DNA of 64,000 bases from Heterostelium album PN500 (Eukaryota; Evosea; Eumycetozoa; Acytosteliales; Acytosteliaceae), in contig NW_008805104.1 of the NCBI RefSeq assembly GCF_000004825.1, positions 124,001 to 188,000 on the forward strand, given 5' to 3'. The notes below the pieces were generated by a model. It was not told the origin of the DNA and did no database searches. It saw only the letters and a program-made list of their open reading frames with translations. Positions 21,361 to 35,186 of the stretch are shown here, piece by piece. The number at the start of each line of letters is the position of its first letter. Positions within the stretch are counted from its first letter, which is position 1. Both the position numbers and the translations under genes were made by a program.

Positions 21361-24300
21361 ATGAATTCAAAATTTATTTATTTATTTGTATTATATATAT
21401 TTTTTAATTTGATTAACCACAATTTTGTGGAATCTTTGGATTGTGGTAGTAATGCTCTTCCATTGCAACAGTATAATTTCCCACCAATAACAAAGTATTG
21501 GTATGCCGAGTTCATCTATGAAGATATTGCAAATGCTTTGGTGGACTTTGGTGCTGTCGGTCGAAATACTCATGCCATTCCCGAGAAAGTGATCACCGTC
21601 GAAATCCCAAAATATCTTCATCTTAGATTCTATGTCAATGATATCTACGATATATTCTTGACTGCCAGAGACTACAATGGTGAACTTTGTAATCATACTA
21701 TCATCTCCAATACAACGACTCTGATGATTCCACACGTAGATATCGTTCAACCGAAATGTCTATATTCCAATGCCACTCTAACCCCGATCAACAATTCAGT
21801 TATCAATCTTCCATTTTTCACTGTCAAAGGGGTCTCCAATACAGATCCTGCCAATTCACTGATAGCCGACACTCCAAGCTTCGAATATAGAGTCAATATG
21901 AATGGTGTCTATTCTATTACCTATCCTCCCAATATTGTATATTATTTCCATCTATTTGCTCAAAATCCATTGGTACCAGTTATTGGTTTCTCCCCCGCCA
22001 TCATTGGTCAGAACAGTTATTTATCCGTTCAAAACACCCAGATGTTCAGCTCCATCCAATTAATTAATATCCAAGGAAATCTAGTTACACCAACCAGTCC
22101 AAACCAATTCCCAACTACAATTGGAATGCCCTATCAATTGATTGCTGTTTCAGATACCTGTGGAACTCAAGTTATGAGTGTCACTCCAGGATTAACACCA
22201 TCGTTAAAATCTACTATCTTAGGTTATAATTGTTCAGACTCTACCGTGGAGATGTCATTTGACTTTGGATACCCAGTTACAGGTTATATTGATATGTCTA
22301 TTGAAAATATAGGTCCATATCAGTTGGGTACCCCAGTTAAATTAGCCCAAGGATCATATGTTAGAGTTTCTATATCTGGTGATTTCCAAAATTCCTATAT
22401 TTTCAGTGTTCCATCTATCACACAAAACCAAAGCTACACCGTCAGTACATATCCAACTTGTACCACGAATGGATCTTTTTCAGTCAACTATGATGGCAAT
22501 ATCTCTGATATTAAAGTTAATAGTATCCCACTTACTTCCCATCAAGTTCCATTCGAGTTCAACCAACAATACACCATTCAAGGACTTTGTGGAGCACCAA
22601 TCAGTTTATTATATAACAACCGACCACTATATTCAATTGATTCAACTTCCTACGATTGTCTTGGAATCATGTCAGTTGTTGTTCAGAATTACCAATCATA
22701 CTCTGAAATTATTTTGAATGACCACATGCTAAATATCAATTATACGACAATCAATGGTATCTTCCAAAATGTATATCCATCTTCCCAACTGTCATTTATC
22801 TACACTTTGGATAAGAGCTGCCAATCCTATCAATATTCCATCCCATACACTATGACTATCCAAGATTCCAGTCAAATCCAGATTAAACAAAAAATACTTC
22901 AATCATCATCATCATGTAGTGAAAAAGTGTTATTCAATTATCAAGTCATTAACAATGGTGTCATACTCGGAAATTTTACCGATAGTTTCTACTATGGTCA
23001 AAGTATAGGACATAAATATAGATATGGAACATGTAATAATATCATTATTGTAGCCATGGTCGATAGTATGTATTCGATCAATATTTAATTATTAATCTAA
23101 TATTCAAAATATTAATCTAAACTAAAATTTTTATAATTAAATGAAAACAGATTCATTAAATGTAACATCATATAAAATTATACAACCAGCAGTTTGTAAA
23201 GATTCAATAGCCACTATTCAATTGGAATCTGTTGATATCATGAATTTAAAAACGGTCTTCATTGATGATATCCAGTCAGATGTAACTTCTGATGGCCTTT
23301 TACAAGTTCCAACTGGACAACATACTATTGAACTTACCTATGCTAATCCATTTGGAAATTGTAAAACTATATTGAATGTCGACATACCATTCACAAACAA
23401 CACTGAATTGACACACACCATAACCAATCAAGATTCAACAAAATGTCACCAATCAACAGGTTCTGTTCAATTTGCTAATTTCAATGGTTTTATTTCATTG
23501 CAAATCGATGGAGAAAATTCCACAAATGGAACCTTTAGTAATCTTCCTCCTGATATCTACACCATCAAATTCAATCATTCAGTTTGTGGAGTTGGTCAAT
23601 TCGTTGTTCCAATCATTACCGATGGTGAAGTTACATTCGAGGAAATCTACAGACCAACATGTTCCAAACCAGATGGAGAATCAGATGGTGTCTATAGAAT
23701 GAATGTTCGTGATAGATTAAGAAATCAAATCCAAAACTCCTCCATTAACACACCTTATGTATATCAAACTATGGGTATTCTTGCTGGTCAGTCTTATGGA
23801 AATTATCAGTTTGAAGTTCAATCCGGAGATTTTTGTATTTGGAATCTAAATGGTGAATTTTCAAAACAAGAAATCAGTATGTTTTCTCAAAAACTATAAC
23901 CAAATCAAATTTATATTTACTAATCCAATTTTTATTTTTATTATTATTAATTTTTTCAGGTGTTAATTATTATAATGTTACACCTTACACTTCTTTCCCT
24001 GGATCCTTTTATTTTAACGCCAGTACATACATTAGAATTGATGATGCGTTTTTATCTAGTATTACAGGTATATATGTGTATCCAGGATATGTTGATTTCG
24101 CACTTTTCTCAAATTTTCAAGCCACATTCACTATAAATTATAATGATAATTGTCAGATCTATGTACCTGCTCCTCTCACTCCACCAACACCAGACTTTGG
24201 AATCACCACATTCAGACAATGTGGATCAATGGACACCATATTACAAGTTCCACAAAGTGTTGTCAATGAATACTATGTAACAACAAACAATGGTAATTTG

Positions 24301-25263
24301 GATACCAACAACCAAATGTACATTTTCGACTCGATTTATATTATTTTGACATCGAAATCAAATGGAACTCAATATTTCTACAATGCCCAAAATACATACA
24401 CTGCATCCGCACTAGCCATTCAATATACATCGAAAGATGAATCATGTTCTGGAAGTGGTGATGGTTCAATAACTGTTACCAATCCAATACCAAACGTTGT
24501 ATACTCACTTACAGATACTGGAATTGCAGGTCAATTGCCACAACCAGCAACCAATGGAATCTGGAAAAATCTACACGTCAGCAAATATCTTTTGACAGCT
24601 GTCAACACCACAGACCCCACATGCCAATCATCTATTGATGTTTATATCCGTAGCAATTCACCAGTACTCTCAACATCAATTGTTAACATATGTTCCGCTG
24701 CTGTATTGAATTCAGTTGCAACATTCTCAACAACTGTAAACAATCAAGCAGTTAACAATGTTTATTATTCAGTTGATGGTGTCCAGATTAATTCAAACAA
24801 GATCGAATTGACACCAGGTAATTACACTGTGAAAGCATTTGTAAATGAAAGTACCTGTAGACAATTCACCAGCCAAACATTCACTGTTCAATCGAATATC
24901 GTCGAAGCAGAAGTTACATCATCGATTTGTTCGACAGCCAGTATCAAAGCAACATCAGAACTTCAAGATCAATTGACAATTAGATTGATTAATATTACAA
25001 ATGGTGGTAATTCATTGGTTGGTCAAGCAATCAACGGAAACACAGCCAACATCACCAACCTCTCTCGTGGAACCTATCAATTCACAATCACTGAATCATC
25101 TGGATGTTCGATTACAACAACATCATTCAACATTCTTGAATGTCCAACACAACCACCAACTGAAACTCCAACACAAACACCTGTCAATCATTCATATCAA
25201 CTTTCACCATCCACGTCATTGTTCTTATTCTCCATTCTTTCATTATTCATTTTACTTAATTAA
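21361..25263 (+). CDS. Array copy B: full-length GPI-type surface repeat protein (reference copy)
   Basis: Exons 21361-23065, 23151-23876 and 23960-25263 encode 1,244 residues. The start chosen is the MNSKF Met, shared with copies A, E and F and followed by a signal peptide (about 1-26). The mature protein begins DCGSNALPL. An N-terminal domain (about 30-135: AEFIYEDI, DFGAVGR, FYVNDIYDIFLT) is followed by many modules of roughly 80-100 residues with paired Cys. Recurrent motifs are NYDGNISDI, DSTSYDCLGIMSVVVQNY and LNINYTT. Exon 2 gives VTNQDSTKC-like and FNHSVCGVGQ motifs, and exon 3 gives SCSGSGDGSITVTN. These resemble SprB-type repeats of bacterial adhesins. N-x-S/T sites are abundant. 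The C-terminus is PTQPPTETPTQTPVNHS, a Ser-rich cleavage zone and about 15 hydrophobic residues without a cytosolic tail, as in GPI-anchor signals. I do not recognise a named family; an adhesion or recognition role is inferred. Confidence 0.88.
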
Positions 25264-25843
25264 AATTTGTTGCAAAAAACTTACGAAAAAAATTAGACAT
25301 GAAACGTTTCATCTGTTTAAAAACAATTTGTTCATGGAAAATAAAAAAAAAATTGCTTTTTTTGAAAAAAGTTTTGGCTGTTTTTTTTTAGCTCTGAGCA
25401 ATGTTAAAATTAATAAAAGTAAAGATGCAACTGTATGCCTTTCATTCTTCTTTACATCAGCAACAATACGGAGTTGGGAACCCTCGCAAGGAAATTTAAA
25501 ATTAAATAAATTAGATGCTAAAGATTTGTTTTTGCGGCTGTTTTGATAAAAACTTGATCAGATCTGCAATTATTTTTAGTTTCAAAAAAAAAAAGATTTG
25601 AACAATCAATTCATCGAAAAAACAAAATCATTTTTAGTTTGAATGGTTGTGCACAACTTACTTAAGTTATTTTTAAATATATCAATTAAATTATTTATTT
25701 TTTGTTTTTTTTTTGTTAAAATGATATTATTATCAATCTACCGGGGTTAGGACCTCAACTACTTTTGGTTCATTCTTTTTTAAACACACAGATAAATTTG
25801 ATTTTTTTAATTCTTTATTATTTATAATTATTTATTATCTAGA

Positions 25844-28800
25844 ATGAAATCGAAATTTATTTATTTATTTGTAATATATTTAATTTACAATTTCGCTAAT
25901 GTTGTTAATTCAGCAGAATGTGGCAGCAATGCTCCTCCTTTAGAACAATACCAAATAGATAATCCAAATCCTTGGTCTCATTCTCTATCCTTAATCGATT
26001 CCAACCGTTTACTGCTTGACTTCGGTGGAGTTGGTCAATTTAGTCGTGCCGTTGCAGAGAAAATCTATTTTAATATACCAAGATCAGTTCAACTAAGATT
26101 CTATATCAACGATATCTATGACCTGTTCTTCACTGTCTACGATTTCAATGGAGTACCATGTAATCATACCACCTCTATCAATTCAACATTGACACTGCCA
26201 AAGATAGATATTGTCCAACCAAAGTGCCTTTACGCCAATGCCACAATCACTCCAATCAATAATACCTATATCAATGCTCAATCATTCATCATCGAAAATC
26301 CCCTTTTCCCAGCGCCAGAATTTGAAATGACAGCATATACTCCAACTTTCCAATATAGAGTTGGTATGAACGGTGTCTATTCTCTTAAATATGATACCGG
26401 ATATCCATCACTTATTAATCTACAAGCCCAGAATGACTTGGTTCCATTGGTTAATTACCCAGCAGGTATACTTGGAAAGAACAATTCTATGACCATCTTG
26501 AATCCACAGAGTTTCACTTCGATCAAGTTATACGATCCACAAGGTGTTGAAGTTGCTCCAACCTCTACAAACACATACACAATTGTGAATTCAATAACCT
26601 ATCAAATGGTTGCTGTTTCAAATACATGTGGAACTCAAGTACTGCCAGTCAATTCTGACAATATTCCAGTTCTTAAAAGTAATGTCCACTCATACAATTG
26701 CGAAAGCCGGACTGTCGATGTTTCCTTTGGATTCGACTACAATGTCACTGGAACCGACTATTCATTATCGTATCTAGGATATCCATATGTAGCTGATTCA
26801 ATCCTTACACTTGAAGAATCGTCGAGCGTAACTATTAAACTCGATGGCCAATTCTCGACAAGTTATTATTTTTTGATCTCACCATTCATCAGCAATCTCA
26901 CATACACAGTCGATTCCTATCCAACTTGTTTCTCTGATGGATCGATTCAATTCAATTACGATGGTGATATTTCCAAGGTCAAAGTAGATGGTGCACCACT
27001 CCAAAGTAAAACAATGCCATTTTTATATGACAATATTCATACTATTAAACCATTGTGTGGATATAGTTTTACTCTTCGTCACAATGTCTTTCCACTGTAT
27101 TCCGTAGACTCAACATCAAGCGATTGTCTTGGAACTTCCAGTATTGTTATTACCAACTACAAATCTTTCCATGAATTGAATCTCACCGATACAAAACTCA
27201 ATATCAACTATACAATCAACTCTGACGGGGTTTTCACAGACGTTATCAACTCTAACAATTTGTTACTCAGTTATAGAAATTACGCCAATTGTTCAATTAT
27301 CCAAACCACTCTTAATTATATTATTAAAAATGAACCCGATGTTTCAACATTTGATTTCAAAAGACAAATTCTTACTCCAACAACATCATGCCAAGATAAG
27401 GTATCAGTAAATTTCGAAATGGTCAACCATGGTATACTTATTGATAACGTTACATTGAATCTCAATATTGGAGAAATATATGCTCATCAAATCAAATATG
27501 GAGCATGTCCTCCAATTTCATACATCCTTGAAGTCGATGGTAAGTAAAAAAGATAATAGCTTTCTATTTATATTATAATTAATTCAATTTTGTTTTATTT
27601 TTCATTTTGTTTGAAACAGATTCATTAAATGCAACGACCTACAAAATAATTAGACCTGCCATTTGTAAAGATTCATTGGCATTGGTTCAATTCGAATCTG
27701 TAGATCTATTAAATTTGGATAGCTTGTATGTCGATGGATACAATAATGGTTTTGATAGCAACTCAGTAATTATCCAAGTTTCAACTGGAAAACACAGAGT
27801 CGAACTTATCTATTTTAATGACGAAGGAAGTTGTTTAACCGTGTTGGAAATCGATATTCCATACACAAAGGATATTGAAATCGCATACACTGTCACCAAT
27901 CAAGATTCAACCAACTGCAGCTTTGCAACTGGTGCCGTCCATTTCTCAAATATTACCGACTATTTTTCATTGGAGTATGATGGAATGAAAGTAGACTCCT
28001 CAGGAACAATGAATAATTTCCAAGCAGGTGATTACTTTTTTGAATTTAATCATACAGTTTGTGGAGTTGGTCAAATCACAATTCCAATCGTTACCGATGG
28101 TCAAGTTATCCTAGAGGAAATCTATCAACCAACCTGTATTAATAACCAACAATCTGATGGTATCCATCGTGTCACTGTATTTGATAGATTAGGAAATAGA
28201 ATTAGAAATATCACAACCAATCCAAGATATTCATTCGATAATATGGGAATTATTGCTGGTCTCTATGATGAATATGAAAATAGAATCCAATACCTCAACT
28301 GTGTTTGGATGATTAAAGGTGAAATTCCCTTTGCAGATATTGGTAAGTTGTTTATTATTATTTAATTCTTTTTTTTAACTCAATATTAATGTATATACGT
28401 ATTAAACTTCATTAGAAATCACATATTCTGATATTAAACCGTTTACCTCATACCCTGGATCATTTAATTTCCATCTTAGTAGACCTATTAGAATTAACAC
28501 TGCAACTATTTCTGGATATGGAGCTCCATTTGTTTACCCCAATCATATAGATTTCGCTTTGCTGCCAGGAAATCAAAATCCAGTCCAAATAATGTATAAT
28601 GATTTATGTCTTCTTTATAGACCACCACCAATCAGTCCAGCAGAACCAGATTTCGGTATCAAAGTTTTCACAAAATGTGGGACAATGGATAATTATGCTC
28701 AATTCCCACAGAGTGTTGTCGATAACTATTATATTGGTACGGACAATGGTGTTCCAGATGAAAATAATCTAATACCGATGAACAGAGGACTCTATATATT

Positions 28801-29716
28801 GTTAACATCGAAAGCTACTGGTCAACTCCATTTCATTCGATTGGATAATACAAATATTGAAGCACCATCCAATGTTCAATACACCTTCACCAGTGAATCA
28901 TGTTTTGGAAGTTCCGATGGTTCCATTACCATCATTAACCCAGATGCATCATTAACCTACAGTCTCTCTGGTTTTACAACCTACCCACTACCAGTCAATG
29001 GAAGTTGGACTGGTCTACCTGTTGGTGAATATCAATTATCTGTAACCAATACCTCCTCGATATCCTGTAATCAAATATATCCGATTATTATCAGTAGTAA
29101 CGAACCAGTTGTAAATCCATCAGTAGTAAGACAATGTGTTGCTGGAGGAAATGGAATTGTTGCATTCTCAACAATCGTTAGCAATCAACAAGCCAAGAAT
29201 GTAGTGTATTCAGTTGATGGTGTTGAAAGTAATTCCGAACAAGTATTATTGCCATCAGGTAATTACACAGTCAAGGCATTTGTTAAAGATAGTACTTGCC
29301 GTCAATTTGTAAACCAAGATTTCACAATCCAATCGAATATCATTGAAGCCGAAGTTACATCATCGATTTGTTCGACAGCCAGTATCAAAGCAACATCAGA
29401 ACTTCAAGATCAATTGATCATTAGATTGATTAATGTTACAAATGGTGGTAATTCATTGGTTGGTCAAGCAATCAATGGAAACACAGCCAACATCACCAAT
29501 CTCTCTCGTGGAACCTATCAATTCACAGTTGCCGAATCATCTGGATGTTTAATGACAACAACATCATTCAACATTCTTGAATGTCCAACACAACCACCAA
29601 CTGAAACTCCAACACAAACACCTGTCAATCATTCATACCAACTTTCACCATCATCCTCTTTATTATTATTCACTTTCTTTACAATTATTTCAATGTTATT
29701 CGTTTATAACAATTAA
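25844..29716 (+). CDS. Array copy C: GPI-type surface repeat protein
   Basis: Exons 25844-27539, 27620-28342 and 28416-29716 encode 1,239 residues. Copy C is closest to copy D: long blocks are almost identical, such as YPAGILGKNNSMTILNPQS and DRLGNRIRNITTNPRYSFD. It differs clearly from A and B in the N-terminal domain (ECGSNAPPLEQYQ, DFGGVGQ, FYINDIYDLFFTVYDFNG). It has its own motif set in the middle modules (CFSDGSIQFNYDGDIS, SSDCLGTSSIVITNY). The SprB-like module reads SCFGSSDGSITIINPD. The last ~170 codons converge on the sequence shared by copies A-E. The tail is QLSPSSSLLLFTFF and ends in YNN. It lies 580 bases downstream of copy B. Confidence 0.88.
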
Positions 29717-30254
29717 TTAATTTAAGACTAGTCGAAACAATAATATCTAAAAAAAAAAAAACGATTTACTGATTAATTCATAAAAAAAAATTAAATACAA
29801 ATCCATATCTATTATATCTTTTTTATTGAAATGATATTTATTACATTTTTATTTTTTTTTGTGCAACACAGATAATTCACAATCGGTGTTGTTAAAAAAC
29901 GATGGTAATTGATTTGATCAACAATGTGATGACTTTCATTGATTTAAAAAAAATTCTAAAAAATTCCAAAAAAGTTATCAAAATTTAATCTGAAGAAAGA
30001 TCGAGAATTGATCGACCGAGATTTACGATTATTTTTAGCCATCATAGCCCTCGTTCGAATGATCATTCCTCGAAAAAACAAAAACATTCTTAATTCGATC
30101 TATTATCAAGTTATTTTATTTTTAATTGTTTTTTGAGAATTAATTTGAGAATGGTTTCGGTGGTTTGTCTCTTGTCAGATGGGTTGTCCTCAATTCATTC
30201 TATATATTCAACTTCACTTTTGAATATCTATTATATATCTTTTATTATTTAAAA

Positions 30255-33200
30255 ATGAAATCTAATTATATTTATTATTTATTTGTAATATATTTAATTT
30301 ACAATTTCGCTAATGTTGTTCATTCAGCGGAATGTGGCAGCAATGCTCCTCCTTTGGAGCAATACCAAATAACAGCTCCTAACGGGTGGTCTCTGGATTT
30401 TGCCTTTGCCGATTACAATCGTTTACTCCTTGATTTCGGTGGTGTTGGTCAAGTCAGTAAAGCCGTTGCAGAGAAAATCTATTTGAATCAACCAAGATCG
30501 CTTCATCTTAGATTCTACACCAACGATATCTATGACCTGTACTTCACTGTCTACGATTTCAATGGAGTGCCATGTAATCATACCGCTTCTACCAATGCAA
30601 CTTTGGCCATTCCAAAGGTCGATATTATCCAACCAAAGTGCCTTTTCACCAATGCCACAATCACTCCAATCAATAATACCATTATCAACGCTCAATCATT
30701 CACCATCAAAAATGTAATGATGGCATCGCCAGACTTTGAAATGACAGCATATACTCCAACTTTCCAATATGGAGTTCTCATGAACGGTGTCTATTCTCTT
30801 ACATACTATCCCTCTGGATTTACATCACTATTGAATCTTCAAGCCAAGAATGACTTGGTTCCATTGGTTAATTACCCAGCAGGTATACTTGGAAAGAACA
30901 ATTCTATGACCATCTTGAATCCACAGAGTTTCACTTCGATCAAGTTATACGATCCACAAGGTGTTGAAGTTGCTCCAACCTCTCCAAACACATACACAAT
31001 TATGAATACTATATCTTATAATTTGGTTGCTGTTTCAAATACATGTGGAACTCAAGTACTGCCAGTCAATTCTGACAATATTCCAATTCTTAAGAGTACA
31101 GTTCACTCATACAATTGCGATGACCGGACTGTCGGTGTATCCTTTGGATTCGATTACAATGTCACTGGAACCGACTATTCCTTAACATACTTGGGTAATC
31201 CATATCAAATTGGTGAGATCCTTAAACTTGAACAATCTGATAGTGTATCAATTCAACTCAATGGACAATTCTCGACAAGATATTATTTTTATATATCACC
31301 ATTTTCGAGCAATCTCACATACACAGTCGATTCCTATCCAACTTGTTTCTCTGATGGATCGATTCAATTCAATTACGATGGTGATATTTCCAATGTCAGA
31401 TTAAATGGTCAACCACTCCTAAGTAAAACAATTCCATTCGAGTATGACACAGATTATATTGTGCAACCATTTTGTGGAGATAGCTTTTCAATTCGTCACA
31501 ACAACAATCCTCTCTATTCTGTAGACTCAACATCAAGGGATTGTCTTGGAACTTCCAGTATTGTCATCTCCAACTACAAATCTTTCCATGAATTGAATCT
31601 CACCGATACAAAACTCAATATCAACTATACAATCAACTCTGACGGGGTTTTCAAAGACGTTATCAACTCCGACAATTTGTTACTCAGTTATAGAAATTTC
31701 GCCAATTGTTCAATTTTCCAAACCACTCTTAATGATATTATTATTACCGATCCAGATGTTTCGACAATTGATCTCAAAAAACAAATACTTACACCAACAA
31801 CATCATGCCAAGATAAGGTTTCAGTAAATTTCGAAATGGTCAACCATGGTGTACTTATTGACAACGTTACATTGAATCTCTTCATGGGAGAATCATATCT
31901 ACATAAAATCAAATTTGGAACATGTCCTCCACTTTCTTACTATCTTGAAGTCGGTTGTAAGTATAAAAAGATAATATATCTTTCTATTTATATTATTATT
32001 AATTCAAACATTTTTTTTTTTTGTTTGAAACAGATTCATTAAATGCAACGACCTACAAAATAATTAGACCTGCCGTTTGTAAAGATTCATTGGCATTGGT
32101 TCAATTCGAATCTGTAGATCTATTAAATTTGGATAGCTTGTATGTCGATGGAAACAATTATGGTTTTGATAGAAACTCAGTAATTATCCAAGTTCCAACA
32201 GGAAAACATATAGTCGAACTTAACTATTGGAATGACATGGCAGGTTGTGTAGCGGTGTTGGAAATCGATATTCCATACACAAAGGATATTGAAATCGCAT
32301 ACACTGTCACCAATCAAGATTCCACAAATTGCAGTTTCGCAACTGGTTCTGTCCATTTCTCAAATATTGCCGACTTTTTTTCTTTGGAATTCGATGCCAT
32401 GCCACTAGATTCTTCTGGAACACTTGGTAAATTGAATACTGGTGATTACTTATTCGAATTTAATCATACAGTTTGTGGAGTTGGTCAAATCAATATTCCA
32501 ATCGTTACCGATGGTAAAGTTATTTTAGAGGAGATCTACCACCCAACTTGTATTAAGAAAGGCCAATCTGATGGTATTCATCGTGTCACTGTATTTGATA
32601 GATTGGGAAATAGAATTAGAAATATCACAACCAATCCAAGATATTCATTCGATAATATGGGAATTATTGCTGGTCTTTATGATGAATATGAAAATAGAAT
32701 CCAATACCTCAATTGTATTTGGCCGATTCAAGGTGAAATTCCATTAACAGATATTAGTAAGTTTTTATTATTATTAAATTTATGATCATCTTTAACCGAA
32801 TAATAATTTTATTGTTTTTCCAATTAAAATAGAAATCACATATTCTGATATTAAACCATTCACCTCATACCCTGGATCTTTTAATTTCAATGTCAATCAA
32901 CCCATTAGAATTAACCAAGCAGGTATAAGTGGATTTGGATCTCCATTTGTTTACCCCAACCATATAGATTTCGCTTTGGTGCCAGGAAATCAAAATCCAT
33001 TCCAAATAATGTATAATGATTTATGTGTTGTTTCTACACCAGGACCAGTCAGTCCAGCAGAACCAGATTTCGGTATCAAAATAACAACGAAATGTGGAAC
33101 TTTGGATAATTATGCTCAATTCCCACAGAGTGTTGTCGATAACTATTATATTACTACAAACAATGGAGTTCCAGATGAAAATAATCAAATACCAGTTTAC

Positions 33201-34130
33201 TCAGGACTTTATATATTGTTAACATCGAAAGCTACTGGTCAACTCCATTTCCTTCTAATGGATAACTCAAATATTGAAGCACCATCCAATGTTCAATACA
33301 CCTTAACCAATGAATCATGTTTTGGAAGTTCCGATGGTTCCATTACCATCATTAACCCAGATGCATCATTAACATACCGTCTCTCTGGTGATTCAACTTA
33401 TCCACAGCCAGTAAATGGAAGTTGGACTGGTCTACCTGTTGGTGAATATCAATTATCTGTAACCAATACCACTTCATTGTCGTGCAATCAATTATATTCA
33501 ATTATTATCAATAGTAACGAACCAGTTGTAAATCCATCAGTAGTAAGACAATGTGTTACTGGAGGAAATGGAATTGCTGCATTCTCAACAATCGTAAACA
33601 ATCAACAAGCCAAGAATGTAGTGTATTCAGTTGATGGTGTTGAAAGTAATTCCGAACAAGTATTATTGCCATCAGGTAATTACACAGTCAAGGCATTTGT
33701 TAAAGATAGTACTTGCCGTCAATTTGTAAACCAAGATTTCACAATCCAATCGAATATCATTGAAGCCGAAGTTGTATCATCGATTTGTTCGACAGCCAGT
33801 ATCAAAGCAACATCAGAACTTCAAGATCAATTGATCATTAGATTGATTAATGTTACAAATGGTGGTAATTCATTGGTTGGTCAAGCAATCAATGGAAACA
33901 CAGCCAACATCACCAATCTCTCTCGTGGAACCTATCAATTCACAGTTGCCGAATCATCTGGATGTTTAATGACAACAACATCATTCAACATTCTTGAATG
34001 TCCAACACAACCACCAACTGAAACTCCAACACAAACACCTGTCAATCATTCATACCAACTTTCACCATCATCCTCTTTATTATTCACTTTCCTAACAATT
34101 ATCTCTATGTTATTCATTTATCATAATTAA
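30255..34130 (+). CDS. Array copy D: GPI-type surface repeat protein
   Basis: Exons 30255-31956, 32034-32756 and 32833-34130 encode 1,240 residues. The frame is open 30 codons further upstream, but the Met at 30255 (MKSNYIYYLFVIYLIYN) matches the start of copy C and begins the signal peptide, so it is chosen. Copy D is the sister of copy C. The N-terminal domain differs mainly at ITAPNGWSLDFAFADYNR, and exon 2 keeps the DRLGNRIRNITTNPRYSFD block. The first intron begins after GGTT, giving a VGY junction instead of VDD. The C-terminus (QLSPSSSLLFTFLTIISML) keeps the anchor-type tail. Silent and replacement differences from C cluster in the middle modules, while 3' parts are nearly the same. 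Confidence 0.88.
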
Positions 34131-35186
34131 ACAAATAAATTATATTTAAATATTTAATAAAAAAAATTGAACAAAAATTATATAATATAAAATCTGCTGG
34201 TAGCATTGCATAAGTGTTTAGGAATGACATTAAACCATTCTTTTCTTTGACAGAATAATTTTTTTTTGACTTCTTCTTCTCTATGCTTTTGGATTAATAT
34301 TGTTCTCATTATTACTAACACCATCAACTGCAATGACATCATCTTCGTCTTTAGCTAATATAGGACTATCACTCTCTATTTGTTTTCCGCTAGCTTTGTT
34401 TCTAGTCTCTCATTACTTTCACTCAGGTTGATAAAGGCTTCTTTTGTCATTTCACGCTGTTTACTCGATCTTTATTCTATCCTTTGCCATAATTTCTCTT
34501 CATATTCATCTTCTGCATCATCCAACTTTCTTTTATAAATGGTAGATAGGACAATAAATAAAGAAACATTACTATGAGGATTATTAAATATAATAAATCA
34601 AAGCTCTTGACTTCTATATCATCAGTCAAGTGAGATTCTAGTGATTTATCACTATTTGTACCTCTATATATAGTTTTATTAATTTTGGTTTGTTTTATTT
34701 TAAAACTAATATTAATAAACTAGTAATATTGATATTAAAATTACTATTACTAATGTTATTTATCAATTTTAATAAAAAAAATTAAACTTCGAAAAGTTAT
34801 TTATTATATGTTCAAATTATTTGTAATGTGAACAAAGTAACGTTCAAAATGAAATGAAAGGTGCGACGTCTCACCTTTTATCAGTTTAGAAAATTTTGTT
34901 TTTTCAAATTCTTCACCCATACTGAGATCGAATTTAAAAAAGGCAAGACTGTGTTTTTTGTGTTTTTTTTTTTGTTCCTTTTTTCATGCCTCATCCGAAA
35001 ATTGATTTTGCCTTTAACAACGTGGTTGATATGCGCAATAGATATTAACATTCAAAGAATAGAAATAAAACAAAAATCTTTAACTATTTTTTTCTTTTGA
35101 CAAAACTGGTTTGAAAGGATCTATTTATTTCATCTATCTTGATCAAACAATAGCTAAACCGTTGATATCATTAGCTAATAATAATA
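34131..35186. other. Longest spacer inside the array, contains a decayed coding fragment
   Basis: At 1,056 bases this gap is two to four times the other spacers in the array. It holds a minus-strand pseudogene fragment (listed separately) and AT-rich sequence that includes the promoter of copy E. The + strand frame at 34861-35100 is low-complexity and not credible. Confidence 0.5.
34281..34540 (-). pseudogene. Decayed coding fragment, acidic coiled-coil-like
   Basis: On the minus strand, reading from 34537, the frame gives YKRKLDDAEDEYEEKLWQRI, a stop, then QREMTKEAFINLSESNERLE and a second stop. One frame over it continues as ESDSPILAKDEDDVIAVDGV and ends in TAG at 34281-34283. Codon choice and the acidic/helical character look like real former protein sequence with stops and a shift. 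No flanking exon is found. The family is not recognised. It lies opposite in orientation to the array and may be left from an insertion between copies D and E. Confidence 0.45.
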
